Of a stretch of 40,778 nt of DNA, positions 13,077 through 21,002 are shown in pieces. Every line of letters begins with the position of its first letter. Position 1 is the stretch's first letter. Both the position numbers and the translations under genes were made by a program. The stretch is taken from assembly GCF_000986865.1 (NCBI RefSeq), contig NZ_LAVS01000024.1, positions 1-40,778 on the forward strand. The letters are read 5' to 3'. The DNA comes from Rheinheimera mesophila. GTDB lineage: Bacteria > Pseudomonadota > Gammaproteobacteria > Enterobacterales > Alteromonadaceae. Under the pieces are notes generated by a model. That model was not told the DNA's origin and searched no databases. It worked only from the letters and a program-made list of their open reading frames with translations.

Positions 13077-13269
13077 AAATTCGTATTTAAACTCCGCTTG
13101 TTTGATGAATACAGCCTACATCCTGTAGCTGTGTATGAAGTGGGTAGAGTATCCGGCGCTGCGGTCTGGCGCAGACGAGACGGATATCAGACTTATCTTA
13201 GTGATTTAACTACTGCAGTAAAACAACTTTTTCTCTGGCTTGGTCAAAACAGCAGCAGAAACTGTCGGA

Positions 13270-13311
13270 CAAAAAACAAAACGGCCCTGCAGTACACCAC
13301 AGAGCCGCTTT
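13270..13311 (-). terminator. htpX terminator
   Basis: On the minus strand AAAGCGGCTCTG pairs with CAGGGCCGTTTT (G-U wobbles allowed), followed by TTTTGTTTTTTG. The wobbles pair only in minus-strand RNA, which sets the direction. Confidence 0.75.
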
Positions 13312-13337
13312 GCCGAACAGAAAATAAGCTGGGCATT

Positions 13338-13373
13338 TCAGCCTTCGAGTCAGCCCTCGAGTCAGCCTTCGAA
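13338..13373. repeat. Three tandem 12-bp repeats spanning the htpX stop codon
   Basis: TCAGCCTTCGAG, TCAGCCCTCGAG and TCAGCCTTCGAA lie head to tail. Read on the minus strand, each unit gives Glu-Gly-stop in the htpX frame. The natural stop is in the copy at 13362-13373, and two further in-frame stops follow. Copy-number change here would not alter the protein. Confidence 0.8.
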
Positions 13374-14246
13374 AGAACGGCTTTGTAATGCCGCAATACG
13401 TTTTTCCAGTGGCGGATGGCTCATAAAAAGCTCTGAAGCCGCTGGTTTAGTGGCTAAACCAAAGGCAGTCATCGAACCTTGCAACTGACTTTCATGGTTG
13501 CCTTTTAAGCGTTGCAATGCAGCCACCATACTGGCTGAGCCTACTAAACGGGCTGCACCGGCGTCGGCTTTGTATTCGCGCTGACGGGAAAACCACATCA
13601 CGATCATGCTTGCCAGTACCCCAAAAATCATTTCCAGTACAAACACGGTGATCATGTAACTCAAACCGCCGCCCTGACTCTCTTCTTCGTCATTGGAGCG
13701 AAAAAAGTTATCGATGATGCCGGCTACAACACGGGCAAAGAAAATCACAAAGGTGTTCACAACCCCCTGGATCAGCGTCAAGGTCACCATATCGCCGTTA
13801 GCAACGTGGGACACTTCATGAGCTAATACGGCTTCCGCTTCCTGTTGTGTCATCGCGTGCAGCAAACCTGTACTGACCGCCACTAAGGCATTATTACGGC
13901 TCATACCTGTGGCAAACGCATTGATTTCCGGTGAGTCGTAAATTGCCACTTCCGGCATGGCAATACCCGCTTGTTTTGCCTGACGCTGCACTGTATTGAC
14001 CAGCCAGTGTTCTGTTGCATTAGCAGGTTCAGTGATAACCACAGCACCGGTCGAGCGTTTCGCCATCCACTTGGACATGGCTAAGGAGATAAAAGAGCCA
14101 CCAAAACCAAATACAGCCGCGAATATCAGCAAGCCACCCATACTACGGTTATCAATACCAAAGACTTTAAACACAATACTTAAAACGATACTCAGCACTA
14201 ACATCACAGCTAAGTTGGTGATTAAAAATAGCACTATACGTTTCAT
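13362..14246 (-). CDS. htpX: Membrane zinc metalloprotease HtpX
   Basis: This M48-family protease of the inner membrane degrades misfolded membrane proteins together with FtsH. Its 294 residues match E. coli HtpX (293). Two N-terminal TM helices (about 3-28 and 36-58) precede the zinc motif HEVSH (143-147). Two more hydrophobic stretches are near 156-185 and 190-225, and the third metal ligand is expected in the [11 protein letters not shown] segment. The family ending [11 protein letters not shown] is present. ATG 14246 has AGAGGT upstream. A palindromic repeat element lies 35 bp upstream of the start, so the 5' UTR or promoter must include or abut it. The stop lies in a 12-bp tandem repeat. 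Confidence 0.95.
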   Translation of the reverse strand: MKRIVLFLITNLAVMLVLSIVLSIVFKVFGIDNRSMGGLLIFAAVFGFGGSFISLAMSKWMAKRSTGAVVITEPANATEHWLVNTVQRQAKQAGIAMPEVAIYDSPEINAFATGMSRNNALVAVSTGLLHAMTQQEAEAVLAHEVSHVANGDMVTLTLIQGVVNTFVIFFARVVAGIIDNFFRSNDEEESQGGGLSYMITVFVLEMIFGVLASMIVMWFSRQREYKADAGAARLVGSASMVAALQRLKGNHESQLQGSMTAFGLATKPAASELFMSHPPLEKRIAALQSRSFEG

Positions 14247-14281
14247 AACGACCTCTGTAATTCTGGAAACCTACTAAGTTC

Positions 14282-14407
14282 TATACCTAAGTAATTTGAA
14301 GTTGCAGCGAGGCGACAAGCCAGTGAGCGCCCGGGAGCATAGGTCACCTATGTGACCGGGCCGAGTGGCGTAGTCAACAAAGCTGCAGCTTCAAGTACGA
14401 CGGTATA
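14282..14407. repeat. Dispersed palindromic repeat, copy 1
   Basis: A 126 bp element whose ends are inverted: TATACC...GGTATA outside, TTGAAGTTGCAGC...GCTGCAGCTTCAA inside. The centre holds a nested palindrome CATAGGTCACCTATG. It shares both arms with the copy at 23817-23904, differing mainly in the centre and the outer ends. It has no coding capacity and resembles REP/BIME or small MITE-type elements. Confidence 0.8.
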
Positions 14408-14420
14408 AACGCCTGTTGCT

Positions 14421-14543
14421 AAAAAAGCCCCTGTTTCATTGCTGTAACAGGGGCAAAGGGCGGATTATTTACCACAACAAGTACGTATTGGTTCTGCCCA
14501 ACCCGATAGTGCTTAGCGCTTCTTATCGGGTTATTCAGGGAAC
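14421..14543 (-). ncRNA. Candidate small RNA between dps and htpX
   Basis: A 467 bp gap holds a transcription unit with no ORF. On the minus strand a promoter reads TTTACC (14574-14579), 18 nt spacer, TATGAT (14550-14555), giving a start near 14543. The RNA would be about 120 nt. It has an internal stem (AACCCGATA with TATCGGGTT, 14501-14533) and ends in GCCCCTGTT/AACAGGGGC plus six T (14421-14454), a textbook intrinsic terminator. The dps transcript already ends at 14651, so this second terminator needs its own transcript. An inverted repeat AACTTC-N7-GAAGTT sits at 14589-14607, just upstream of the -35. I do not recognise the family; it does not match 6S, Spot 42, GcvB or SRP RNA as I recall them. 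Confidence 0.6.
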
Positions 14544-14650
14544 AGCGCCATCATAAGCCGGACAAATATATAAGGTAAAATCGAATATAACTTCTAAATT
14601 GGAAGTTTATAGCTGATATATATCGCGTATTCACACAACAACAGAGTAAT

Positions 14651-14682
14651 AAAAAAGCCTGTCGGGTTTCCCCAACAGGCTT
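14651..14682 (-). terminator. dps terminator
   Basis: AAGCCTGTTGGG, GAAA loop, CCCGACAGGCTT and a T-run on the minus strand. One U-G wobble fits only minus-strand RNA. Confidence 0.85.
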
Positions 14683-14713
14683 ATAACGCCGACCTTTGAT
14701 ACTAAGGTATAAA

Positions 14714-15181
14714 CTAACCTAACAAACTTCTTAGCATCCAGGCATTTTTCTCATGCACCTGCATACGCTGGGTTAATAAATCCAGAGTGGGTTCGTCTGA
14801 CGCTTTATCTGCTACAGGCACAATAGAACGGGCAGTTTTTGCTAAAGCTTCCTGACCTTTGACCAGATCTTTAATCATCTCCTGAGCAGCAGGAATGCCA
14901 TCGGCTTCTTTAATGCTGGTCAGTTTGGCGAATTCTTTATAGGAACCTGGTGCAAATTCACCTAAAGCACGAATACGCTCAGCAATTAAGTCCACCGCCA
15001 GCGCCAGTTCAGTGTATTGAGTTTCAAACAGCACATGCAATGTCTGAAACATCGGGCCTGTGACGTTCCAATGATAGTTATGAGTCTTCAGGTACAGAGT
15101 GTAAGTGTCGGCCAATAAAGTCGCCAGGCCATGGGCTATGGCTTTACGATCCTCGTCTTCAATTCCAATATTAATTTTCAT
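14714..15181 (-). CDS. dps: Dps ferritin-like DNA-protecting protein
   Basis: This mini-ferritin oxidises Fe(II) with peroxide, stores iron in a dodecamer and shields DNA in starvation or oxidative stress. Its 155 residues form the usual four-helix bundle. The inter-subunit ferroxidase ligands align with E. coli Dps at a constant offset of 14: His37, His49, Glu53, Asp64 and Glu68. The Lys-rich N-terminal DNA-binding tail of E. coli Dps is largely absent ([13 protein letters not shown]), so DNA binding may be weak. It is monocistronic with a clear terminator. I see no certain OxyR or sigma-S promoter in the 200 bp upstream. Confidence 0.93.
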   Translation of the reverse strand: MKINIGIEDEDRKAIAHGLATLLADTYTLYLKTHNYHWNVTGPMFQTLHVLFETQYTELALAVDLIAERIRALGEFAPGSYKEFAKLTSIKEADGIPAAQEMIKDLVKGQEALAKTARSIVPVADKASDEPTLDLLTQRMQVHEKNAWMLRSLLG

Positions 15182-15389
15182 AAGAAACTCCGTGTTGCGG
15201 CAAAGAATTCAAATACCCTATCACAATTCAGACAAGGCGCTCAAATATCCGTAGGTATAAGCTGATATAGATCAATGGGATTGAAGATAAGATAAAACAA
15301 GGGGCGGTTCCGATAGTCTTGGTTTTGTCACACTACGCCAGTTACAATGCCTGCTTTAAATCCTTATTTTTGGTTTGCCGGAGAGTGTT

Positions 15390-16640
15390 GTGGAAGCTAT
15401 GCCAGCAGGTGTCAGCGCCTTTTTCATCCAGTTATTAGTGATATTGGCTGTCGCCCGCATAGTAGGATGGCTGGCTATTCAGATCGGTCAACCGCGCGTC
15501 GTGGGTGAAATGATCGCCGGTATTTTATTAGGTCCAACCTTATTTGGTGCGCTCGCGCCAGAACTTCAACAGCAGTTATTCTCTGCTGATCAGCGGCCTT
15601 TCTTATCTTTCGGTGCTCAGGTCGGTATTGGTCTTTATATGTTTTTAGTCGGTCTTGAGTTTGACACCAGCATGTTTAAAAGCCGGGCCCGCAGCGCTGT
15701 GGCGATTTCAGCCTCTGGTATAGTGGTGCCTTTTGTGATGGCCTGTCTATTGGCCAGTTGGTTATTGAGTTATGGCGGCTTGTTTGCCGATAATCTGAGC
15801 TGGGCTGAAGCCACCTTATTTCTGGGCGCCTCTATTTCTATTACCGCTTTTCCGATGTTGGCCCGGGTGATCCAGGAGCAAGGGTTAGCCAATAGTAAAT
15901 TAGGTACTCTGGTATTAGCCGCTGGCGCTATTGACGATGTGGCCGCCTGGTGTCTGATGGCATTATTGTTAGCCAGCTTTGGTGGCGATGGCAGCTTATT
16001 TTACAAAGCCGTGATAGGCGCCGTGGTATTTGCCTTTATTATGCTGAAATGGGTGCGTCAACATGCCGCTCAGTTGGAAAGTTGGTACCAACGCGAACAA
16101 CGTATTAGTCCCCGCCTCTTTCTGGTGATTTTGGTGTTATGGGTCGTCAGTGTCAGCACCACAGAATGGATAGGTTTGCATGCCGTCTTCGGCGGCTTTT
16201 TATTGGGGGTGGTGATGCCCCGCGGTTTATTGGCCGAACATTTAATTAAACGGCTGCAACCTTTGGTACTGATTGGTTTGGTGCCGCTGTTTTTTACTGT
16301 GTCTGGTTTAAAAACCGATCTGTCAGTTCTGGCACAAGGCACCTTGTGGCAAATTGCCTTGGCTGTGATAACCGCTTCTATTTTTGCTAAGGCTGTGGCC
16401 TGTTATCTGGCGGCCCGCTTTTGTGGCGAAAACCACCCTATGGCGCTGGCTGTCGGTATTCTGATGAATGCCCGTGGCATGATGGAACTGATTTTATTGA
16501 ATATCGCCTTGCAAAATGGCGTGATTAAAGCAGATTTATTCTCTGTGCTGGTACTGATGACCATAGTGACCACTATGATGGCGACGCCGCTTTTTAACTA
16601 CCTGCAAAGACGCACTTCGTTCCGTAGTCAGTTGGATTAA
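15390..16640 (+). CDS. CPA2-family cation:proton antiporter
   Basis: This integral membrane protein of about 416 residues has 12-13 hydrophobic segments of the Na+/H+ (or K+/H+) exchanger fold. The paired acidic motif GAIDDVAAW, typical of electrogenic CPA2 exchangers, is present, as are PRVVGEMIAGILLGP and the C-terminal MNARGMMELI. It ends after the membrane domain with no RCK/TrkA-N part, so it is not a full KefB/KefC. I chose GTG 15390, which has GGAGAG 4-7 nt upstream; TTG 15375 lacks a site and ATG 15399 is slightly far. Ion and direction are not readable. It converges with ybiT across a shared terminator. Confidence 0.88.
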   Translation: MEAMPAGVSAFFIQLLVILAVARIVGWLAIQIGQPRVVGEMIAGILLGPTLFGALAPELQQQLFSADQRPFLSFGAQVGIGLYMFLVGLEFDTSMFKSRARSAVAISASGIVVPFVMACLLASWLLSYGGLFADNLSWAEATLFLGASISITAFPMLARVIQEQGLANSKLGTLVLAAGAIDDVAAWCLMALLLASFGGDGSLFYKAVIGAVVFAFIMLKWVRQHAAQLESWYQREQRISPRLFLVILVLWVVSVSTTEWIGLHAVFGGFLLGVVMPRGLLAEHLIKRLQPLVLIGLVPLFFTVSGLKTDLSVLAQGTLWQIALAVITASIFAKAVACYLAARFCGENHPMALAVGILMNARGMMELILLNIALQNGVIKADLFSVLVLMTIVTTMMATPLFNYLQRRTSFRSQLD

Positions 16641-16663
16641 CCCGCTTTTCATTCAGTGACAAA

Positions 16664-16687
16664 AAAGCCGGCAAACTTGCCGGCTTT
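16664..16687. terminator. Bidirectional terminator, antiporter/ybiT
   Basis: AAAGCCGGCA, AACT loop, TGCCGGCTTT, with an A-run before and a T-rich tail after, between convergent genes. Confidence 0.8.
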
Positions 16688-16706
16688 CTTCAATAAACAC
16701 CATGCT

Positions 16707-18320
16707 TTACGAACGAGCCGCTAATTCAGCTTGTTGCACTAAATACTCATCATAAGTACCAACGAAGTTACGTACACCTTTATCGGTCAGTTCCACGATA
16801 CGGGTTGCCAAAGAGGAGACAAACTCCCGGTCATGGCTGACGAACAACAACGTGCCTTTGTACATTTCCAGCGCCATGTTTAACGATTCAATAGACTCCA
16901 TATCCAGGTGGTTGGTCGGTTCGTCCATCACCAGAATATTGGGCCGTTGCAGCATCAGCTTACCGAATAACATCCGACCTTTCTCACCACCGGATAACAC
17001 CCGTGTTGGCTTGCTGATTTCATCCTGAGAGAACAATAAGCGACCTAAAATTCCACGAATCGCCTGCTCGTCGTCAGACGGCTGTTTCCACTGACTCATC
17101 CAGTCGAACAGCGTCATGTCTCTTTTCTCGTCCGCGAACTCGTATTCGTGATCCTGAGCGTAATAACCAATATTGACGTTTTCAGACCATTTGACGATAC
17201 CGGATTCTGGCGCTACGTCACCGACCAGACATTTTAAGAAGGTCGATTTACCTATACCGTTGGTACCAAGAATGGCCACTTTTTCACCTACTTCAATCGT
17301 CAGGTCAAGGTTTTTCAGCACATGTAAATCGTCAAAGCTCTTGTTTAACCCGTTCACTTCCAGGGCTAAACGATAGAGCTGTTTCTGCTGTTCAAACCGA
17401 ATAAATGGATTGACCCGGCTGGAGGCTTTGACTTCAGCTAACTGAATTTTATCAATTTGTTTGGCACGGGATGTCGCCTGACGCGCTTTTGAAGCGTTGG
17501 CAGAGAAACGGCTGACGAAAGTTTGCAGCTCAGCTATCTGAGCTTTTTTCTTGGCGTTATCGGCCAGCAGACGTTCACGAGCCTGGGTCGCTGCCGTCAT
17601 GTATTCATCGTAGTTACCAGGGTAAACACGCAATTCGCCGTAATCTAAGTCAGCCATATGAGTACAAACGCTGTTTAAGAAGTGGCGGTCGTGCGAAATA
17701 ATAACCATGGTGCTGTTGCGTTCCGCCAGCACTTCTTCCAACCAGCGAATCGTATTGATATCTAAGTTGTTGGTCGGTTCGTCCAGTAACATAATTTCAG
17801 GGTCAGCAAATAAAACCTGAGCCAATAACACCCGCAGTTTCCAGCCCGGCGCTATCGCAGACATAGGACCAAAATGCTGTTCAACCGGAATACCCACACC
17901 TATTAACAATTCACCGGCACGGGATTCAGCGCTGTAACCGTCCATTTCGCCAAAAGCCACTTCTAAATCGGCCACCCGCATACCGTCTTCTTCGCTCATA
18001 TTTGGATCAGCGTAGATACGGTCACGTTCTTCTTTTACAGCCCAAAGCTCAGCGTGGCCCATGATCACTGTATCAATGACACTGTATTGCTCAAAAGCAA
18101 ACTGATCCTGATGCAGCTTGGCGACACGATGGTTAGGTTCAACAAAAATGTTACCGCCACTTGGCTCTAACTCTTTGCTGAGGATCTTCATAAAAGTTGA
18201 TTTACCGCAGCCGTTGGCGCCAATTAAACCATAGCGGTTGCCGTCGCCGAATTTAACGGAGATATTTTCAAAAAGCGGCTTAGCGCCAAATTGCATCGTA
18301 ATATTTGCGGTAGAAATCAC
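16707..18320 (-). CDS. ybiT: ABC-F translation factor YbiT
   Basis: This soluble tandem-ATPase protein acts at the ribosomal E site and has no membrane partner. Two Walker A motifs are seen (GANGCGKST near the N-terminus, GTNGIGKST in the second half), along with two [20 protein letters not shown] Walker B blocks and LSGGEKGR in the second cassette. The first signature is the degenerate IAPGWKLR typical of YbiT. The P-site interaction linker carries [19 protein letters not shown]. Long stretches agree with E. coli YbiT. I chose GTG 18320 because [12 protein letters not shown] matches the family start. ATG 18347 has a better AAGG site and would add nine residues. Confidence 0.92.
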   Translation of the reverse strand: MISTANITMQFGAKPLFENISVKFGDGNRYGLIGANGCGKSTFMKILSKELEPSGGNIFVEPNHRVAKLHQDQFAFEQYSVIDTVIMGHAELWAVKEERDRIYADPNMSEEDGMRVADLEVAFGEMDGYSAESRAGELLIGVGIPVEQHFGPMSAIAPGWKLRVLLAQVLFADPEIMLLDEPTNNLDINTIRWLEEVLAERNSTMVIISHDRHFLNSVCTHMADLDYGELRVYPGNYDEYMTAATQARERLLADNAKKKAQIAELQTFVSRFSANASKARQATSRAKQIDKIQLAEVKASSRVNPFIRFEQQKQLYRLALEVNGLNKSFDDLHVLKNLDLTIEVGEKVAILGTNGIGKSTFLKCLVGDVAPESGIVKWSENVNIGYYAQDHEYEFADEKRDMTLFDWMSQWKQPSDDEQAIRGILGRLLFSQDEISKPTRVLSGGEKGRMLFGKLMLQRPNILVMDEPTNHLDMESIESLNMALEMYKGTLLFVSHDREFVSSLATRIVELTDKGVRNFVGTYDEYLVQQAELAARS

Positions 18321-18478
18321 AGTGTTTTTGATCCAACAAAGAGTCATATATAAGCCTTGCTGACAACTCAATGTCATCAGCAAGGCCCCAAAAATAGCGC
18401 GCTACTATACGCTTTTTCCTCATCAAACTCAAAGTATCTCTGTGTTCTATGAAGCTTTTAGTGTTGGTAACCTAAGAG

Positions 18479-19387
18479 CTATCCAAAACGCCGACCCAAA
18501 GCTATACAGGCCACCACAGCCAAAGCCAATAGCCAGTGGAGCCACTGCAAAGGTTCTGCCAGTAACAGCGCAGACAAAGCCAGACCACTAAAAGGCGATA
18601 AAAGCTGTAACTGGCTGACTTTGGCAATGCCACCTATCGCCAATCCTTTGTACCAACAAAAGAAGCCGATAAACATGGTAAAAACAGATAAATAGCCCAG
18701 CGCCAGCCAGGACTGCAGCGACACGGCGGCATAATCCGGCTGATAAGCCCAGACCCAGGGCAGCAGCACTGGAATAGACATCACCAGCGCCCAGCAGATC
18801 ACCTGCCAACTGCCAAGCTCTTTGGATAAAATAGCCCCTTTGGCATAACTAAAACCGCATAAAAAACTCGCTAACACCAGATAACCATCAGCGAGCTGAA
18901 AAGGGCCAGTGCTGTGTTGTAACGCATAAAGCGCAACACACAAAGCCCCCAGCAGTGCAAACAGCCAAAAGCCTATACGTGGCCATTGTTTAGTTAAGTA
19001 AGCGCCAAAAAAGGCAGTAAAAAGTGGCATCACACTGGTGACCAGAATGCCGTGGCTGGCACCGACCTGCTGCAAGGCCAAAGCAGATAATACCGGATAG
19101 GCAAACACCGAGCCCAAGGCCACTAAAGCCAAACCCCGCCATTGTGACAGCGTCGGTAATGTTTGCCGTGTAACGAGCAGTAACAGCAAAGCTAAAAGCG
19201 CAGCTATTAACGCCCTGCCCGCACCGACAAAAACCGGTGGCATATCCAGCACCGCCATCCGGGTGGCGGGTAAACCTGCGGAGAACATCAGCATGCCTAA
19301 ACCACCAAACCACAAGCCCTGCACCAGTGGTTTTTGCCAAAATGGGAAGCGGATTGGATCCCCGGATAATGCAGAAACAACAGACAT
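18479..19387 (-). CDS. EamA/DMT-family transporter
   Basis: This 302-residue protein has ten predicted TM helices arranged as two EamA repeats, a drug/metabolite transporter probably exporting a small amino-acid-like metabolite. A short cytoplasmic N-terminus precedes TM1 at about residue 25. It is divergent from a MocR-type regulator with 122 bp between. That pairing is very common and implies the regulator controls this exporter. ATG 19387 has GGGAGT about 7 nt upstream. TATACT at 19434-19439 on the minus strand is a probable -10. The substrate is not readable. Confidence 0.88.
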   Translation of the reverse strand: MSVVSALSGDPIRFPFWQKPLVQGLWFGGLGMLMFSAGLPATRMAVLDMPPVFVGAGRALIAALLALLLLLVTRQTLPTLSQWRGLALVALGSVFAYPVLSALALQQVGASHGILVTSVMPLFTAFFGAYLTKQWPRIGFWLFALLGALCVALYALQHSTGPFQLADGYLVLASFLCGFSYAKGAILSKELGSWQVICWALVMSIPVLLPWVWAYQPDYAAVSLQSWLALGYLSVFTMFIGFFCWYKGLAIGGIAKVSQLQLLSPFSGLALSALLLAEPLQWLHWLLALAVVACIALGRRFG

Positions 19388-19406
19388 GGCAGATACTCCC
19401 TGAAAC

Positions 19407-19424
19407 TGGCTGGACAGTCAGCCA
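19407..19424. promoter_or_regulatory. Inverted repeat in the EamA-MocR intergenic region
   Basis: TGGCTG and CAGCCA are separated by 6 nt (GACAGT), between the probable -10 of the transporter gene and its start. GACAGT or ACAGTTAG-like words recur further toward the regulator, as expected of direct-repeat MocR sites. Assignment as its operator is inference. Confidence 0.35.
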
Positions 19425-19509
19425 ACTTCAGTTAGTATACAAAGTTAAATACCATGACAATCAGGACAGTTAGCGCTAAAAGCAACTGAACTGTACAGGT
19501 GAAAATTCC

Positions 19510-20949
19510 ATGACAATTGCAGTCACTCAGTGGCAGCTGGATAAAGCCAGCAAAGAAAGTTTCAGCAGTCAGCTTTATCTGCAGGCGCAGCAGGCTATTC
19601 AATCCGGCCGCTGGGTTGCAGGGGCGCGACTGCCCTCGATCCGGCTTTTAGCGGCACATTTAGAGATCAGTAAATTTACTGTGTCAGAACTGTATGAAAA
19701 GCTTGCTGCCGCTGGTTTTGTCCGCTCTCAGCCCGGTAGCGGGGTTTATGTCAGCCGGTTAACCGAACAACAGCAACAACTGGAATCCAGCGCCAGTCAA
19801 AGCAGCAGACAGCAGGATGTGGCCCTGATGCGCCAGACCTTGCTACGTGAACCTCATTGGATCAAAGCATCCGCGGGCTGGCTGTCGCCGGATTGGATGC
19901 CGGATCAGGAGATACGCCAGGCGATGCGCGATTTAGCACGCCAGCCGCAATCCTTAACAGACTATGGCCCGGCTCAGGGCTATTTCCCCTTACGTCAGTA
20001 TTTTGCTCAGCGTTTATCACAGTTGTCCATCACGACTGAACCCGCGCATATACTGCTCACCTACAGTGCCTCACATGCTTTGGATTTAATCTTTCGTTTG
20101 TATCTCAAACCCGGCGATTGGGTGATGGTGGATGATCCGGGTTTTTATAACTTTTTTGCCTTGTTGCGTTTGCATCAGGTGCAATTGCTGGTGGTGCCAC
20201 GCACCAAACAAGGACCGGATTTGGCTGTGATGCAGCAACTGGTGCAACAGTACCAGCCCAAAGCTTATTTAACCAATTCGGTGCTGTCGAACCCTGTGTC
20301 GTTAAGCATCCATCCGGCCCGTGCTTTTGCCGTATTACAATTGTTGCAACAGCATCAGTGCCTGTTGATTGAAGATGATATTTACGCCGACTTTGAAACC
20401 CAGCCGGTCTCGCGTTACGCTTCGATGGCCGGGTTTCAGCCGAACAATGGCTTTGAAACCATCTATTTAGGCAGTATGTCGAAAACTTTATCCGCCGATC
20501 TACGGGTAGGTTTTATTGCTGCAGCACCTGCTACTATTGCCGCTCTGACCGACTTAAAACTCATTAGTGGTATATCGACCTCCAATACCATGGAGCGTCT
20601 GGTGTATGCGCTGTTAACAGGTGGTGGTTATCGTCGTCATCTTGAGCAGTTAAAGCGGCGCCTGCAGCAGGCCCGTAGTCTGGTGTTTTCGAAATTAAAA
20701 CAACTGGATTGTCAGTTATGGGCTGAACCATCGGCAGGTTTTTTATGTTGGGTCAAACTGCCACAAGGAGTTAGTAGCAGCGTGTTGTCTGAGCGTTTGC
20801 AGCAACGTCAGGTAGTACTGGCGCCGGGTTCACAGTTCAGCACCCTGCCAGATGCAGATCTGTACACTAGGCTGAATGTGGCGCAATGTCTGGATCAGGA
20901 GTTTTGGCAAATACTGGAAGAAGAATTACGCCAGCTAAAATCGACTTAA
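19510..20949 (+). CDS. MocR-type (GntR/aminotransferase) transcriptional regulator
   Basis: This 479-residue fusion has an N-terminal GntR winged helix-turn-helix (about 12-85, with GARLPSIRLLAAHLEISKFT). A class I aminotransferase-like domain (about 120-475) follows and binds PLP as effector sensor. The lysine expected to hold PLP is Lys325 in GSMSKTLSADLRVG; NSVLSNPVS and EDDIYADF supply other cofactor contacts. Relatives such as GabR, PdxR and TauR activate a neighbouring gene in response to an amino compound. Here the neighbour is the divergent EamA exporter. ATG 19510 has AGGTG upstream. It may also influence the acetyl-CoA hydrolase gene 53 nt downstream. Confidence 0.92.
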   Translation: MTIAVTQWQLDKASKESFSSQLYLQAQQAIQSGRWVAGARLPSIRLLAAHLEISKFTVSELYEKLAAAGFVRSQPGSGVYVSRLTEQQQQLESSASQSSRQQDVALMRQTLLREPHWIKASAGWLSPDWMPDQEIRQAMRDLARQPQSLTDYGPAQGYFPLRQYFAQRLSQLSITTEPAHILLTYSASHALDLIFRLYLKPGDWVMVDDPGFYNFFALLRLHQVQLLVVPRTKQGPDLAVMQQLVQQYQPKAYLTNSVLSNPVSLSIHPARAFAVLQLLQQHQCLLIEDDIYADFETQPVSRYASMAGFQPNNGFETIYLGSMSKTLSADLRVGFIAAAPATIAALTDLKLISGISTSNTMERLVYALLTGGGYRRHLEQLKRRLQQARSLVFSKLKQLDCQLWAEPSAGFLCWVKLPQGVSSSVLSERLQQRQVVLAPGSQFSTLPDADLYTRLNVAQCLDQEFWQILEEELRQLKST

Positions 20950-21002
20950 GTCGCACTGACAAATCCGTTGTATTCTGACATGGTAAAGAAAAAGGATGCG
21001 GT

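Noticed and set aside
13077-13269. Small genes or RNA between the CNNM gene and htpX
   Set aside because: The open frames here lack ribosome sites and family-like sequence; only a weak CTGCG/CGCAG hairpin is seen.
14421-14543. 6S RNA, Spot 42 or SRP RNA
   Set aside because: The terminator resembles Spot 42 in style only; the body lacks the conserved sequences of these RNAs as I recall them.
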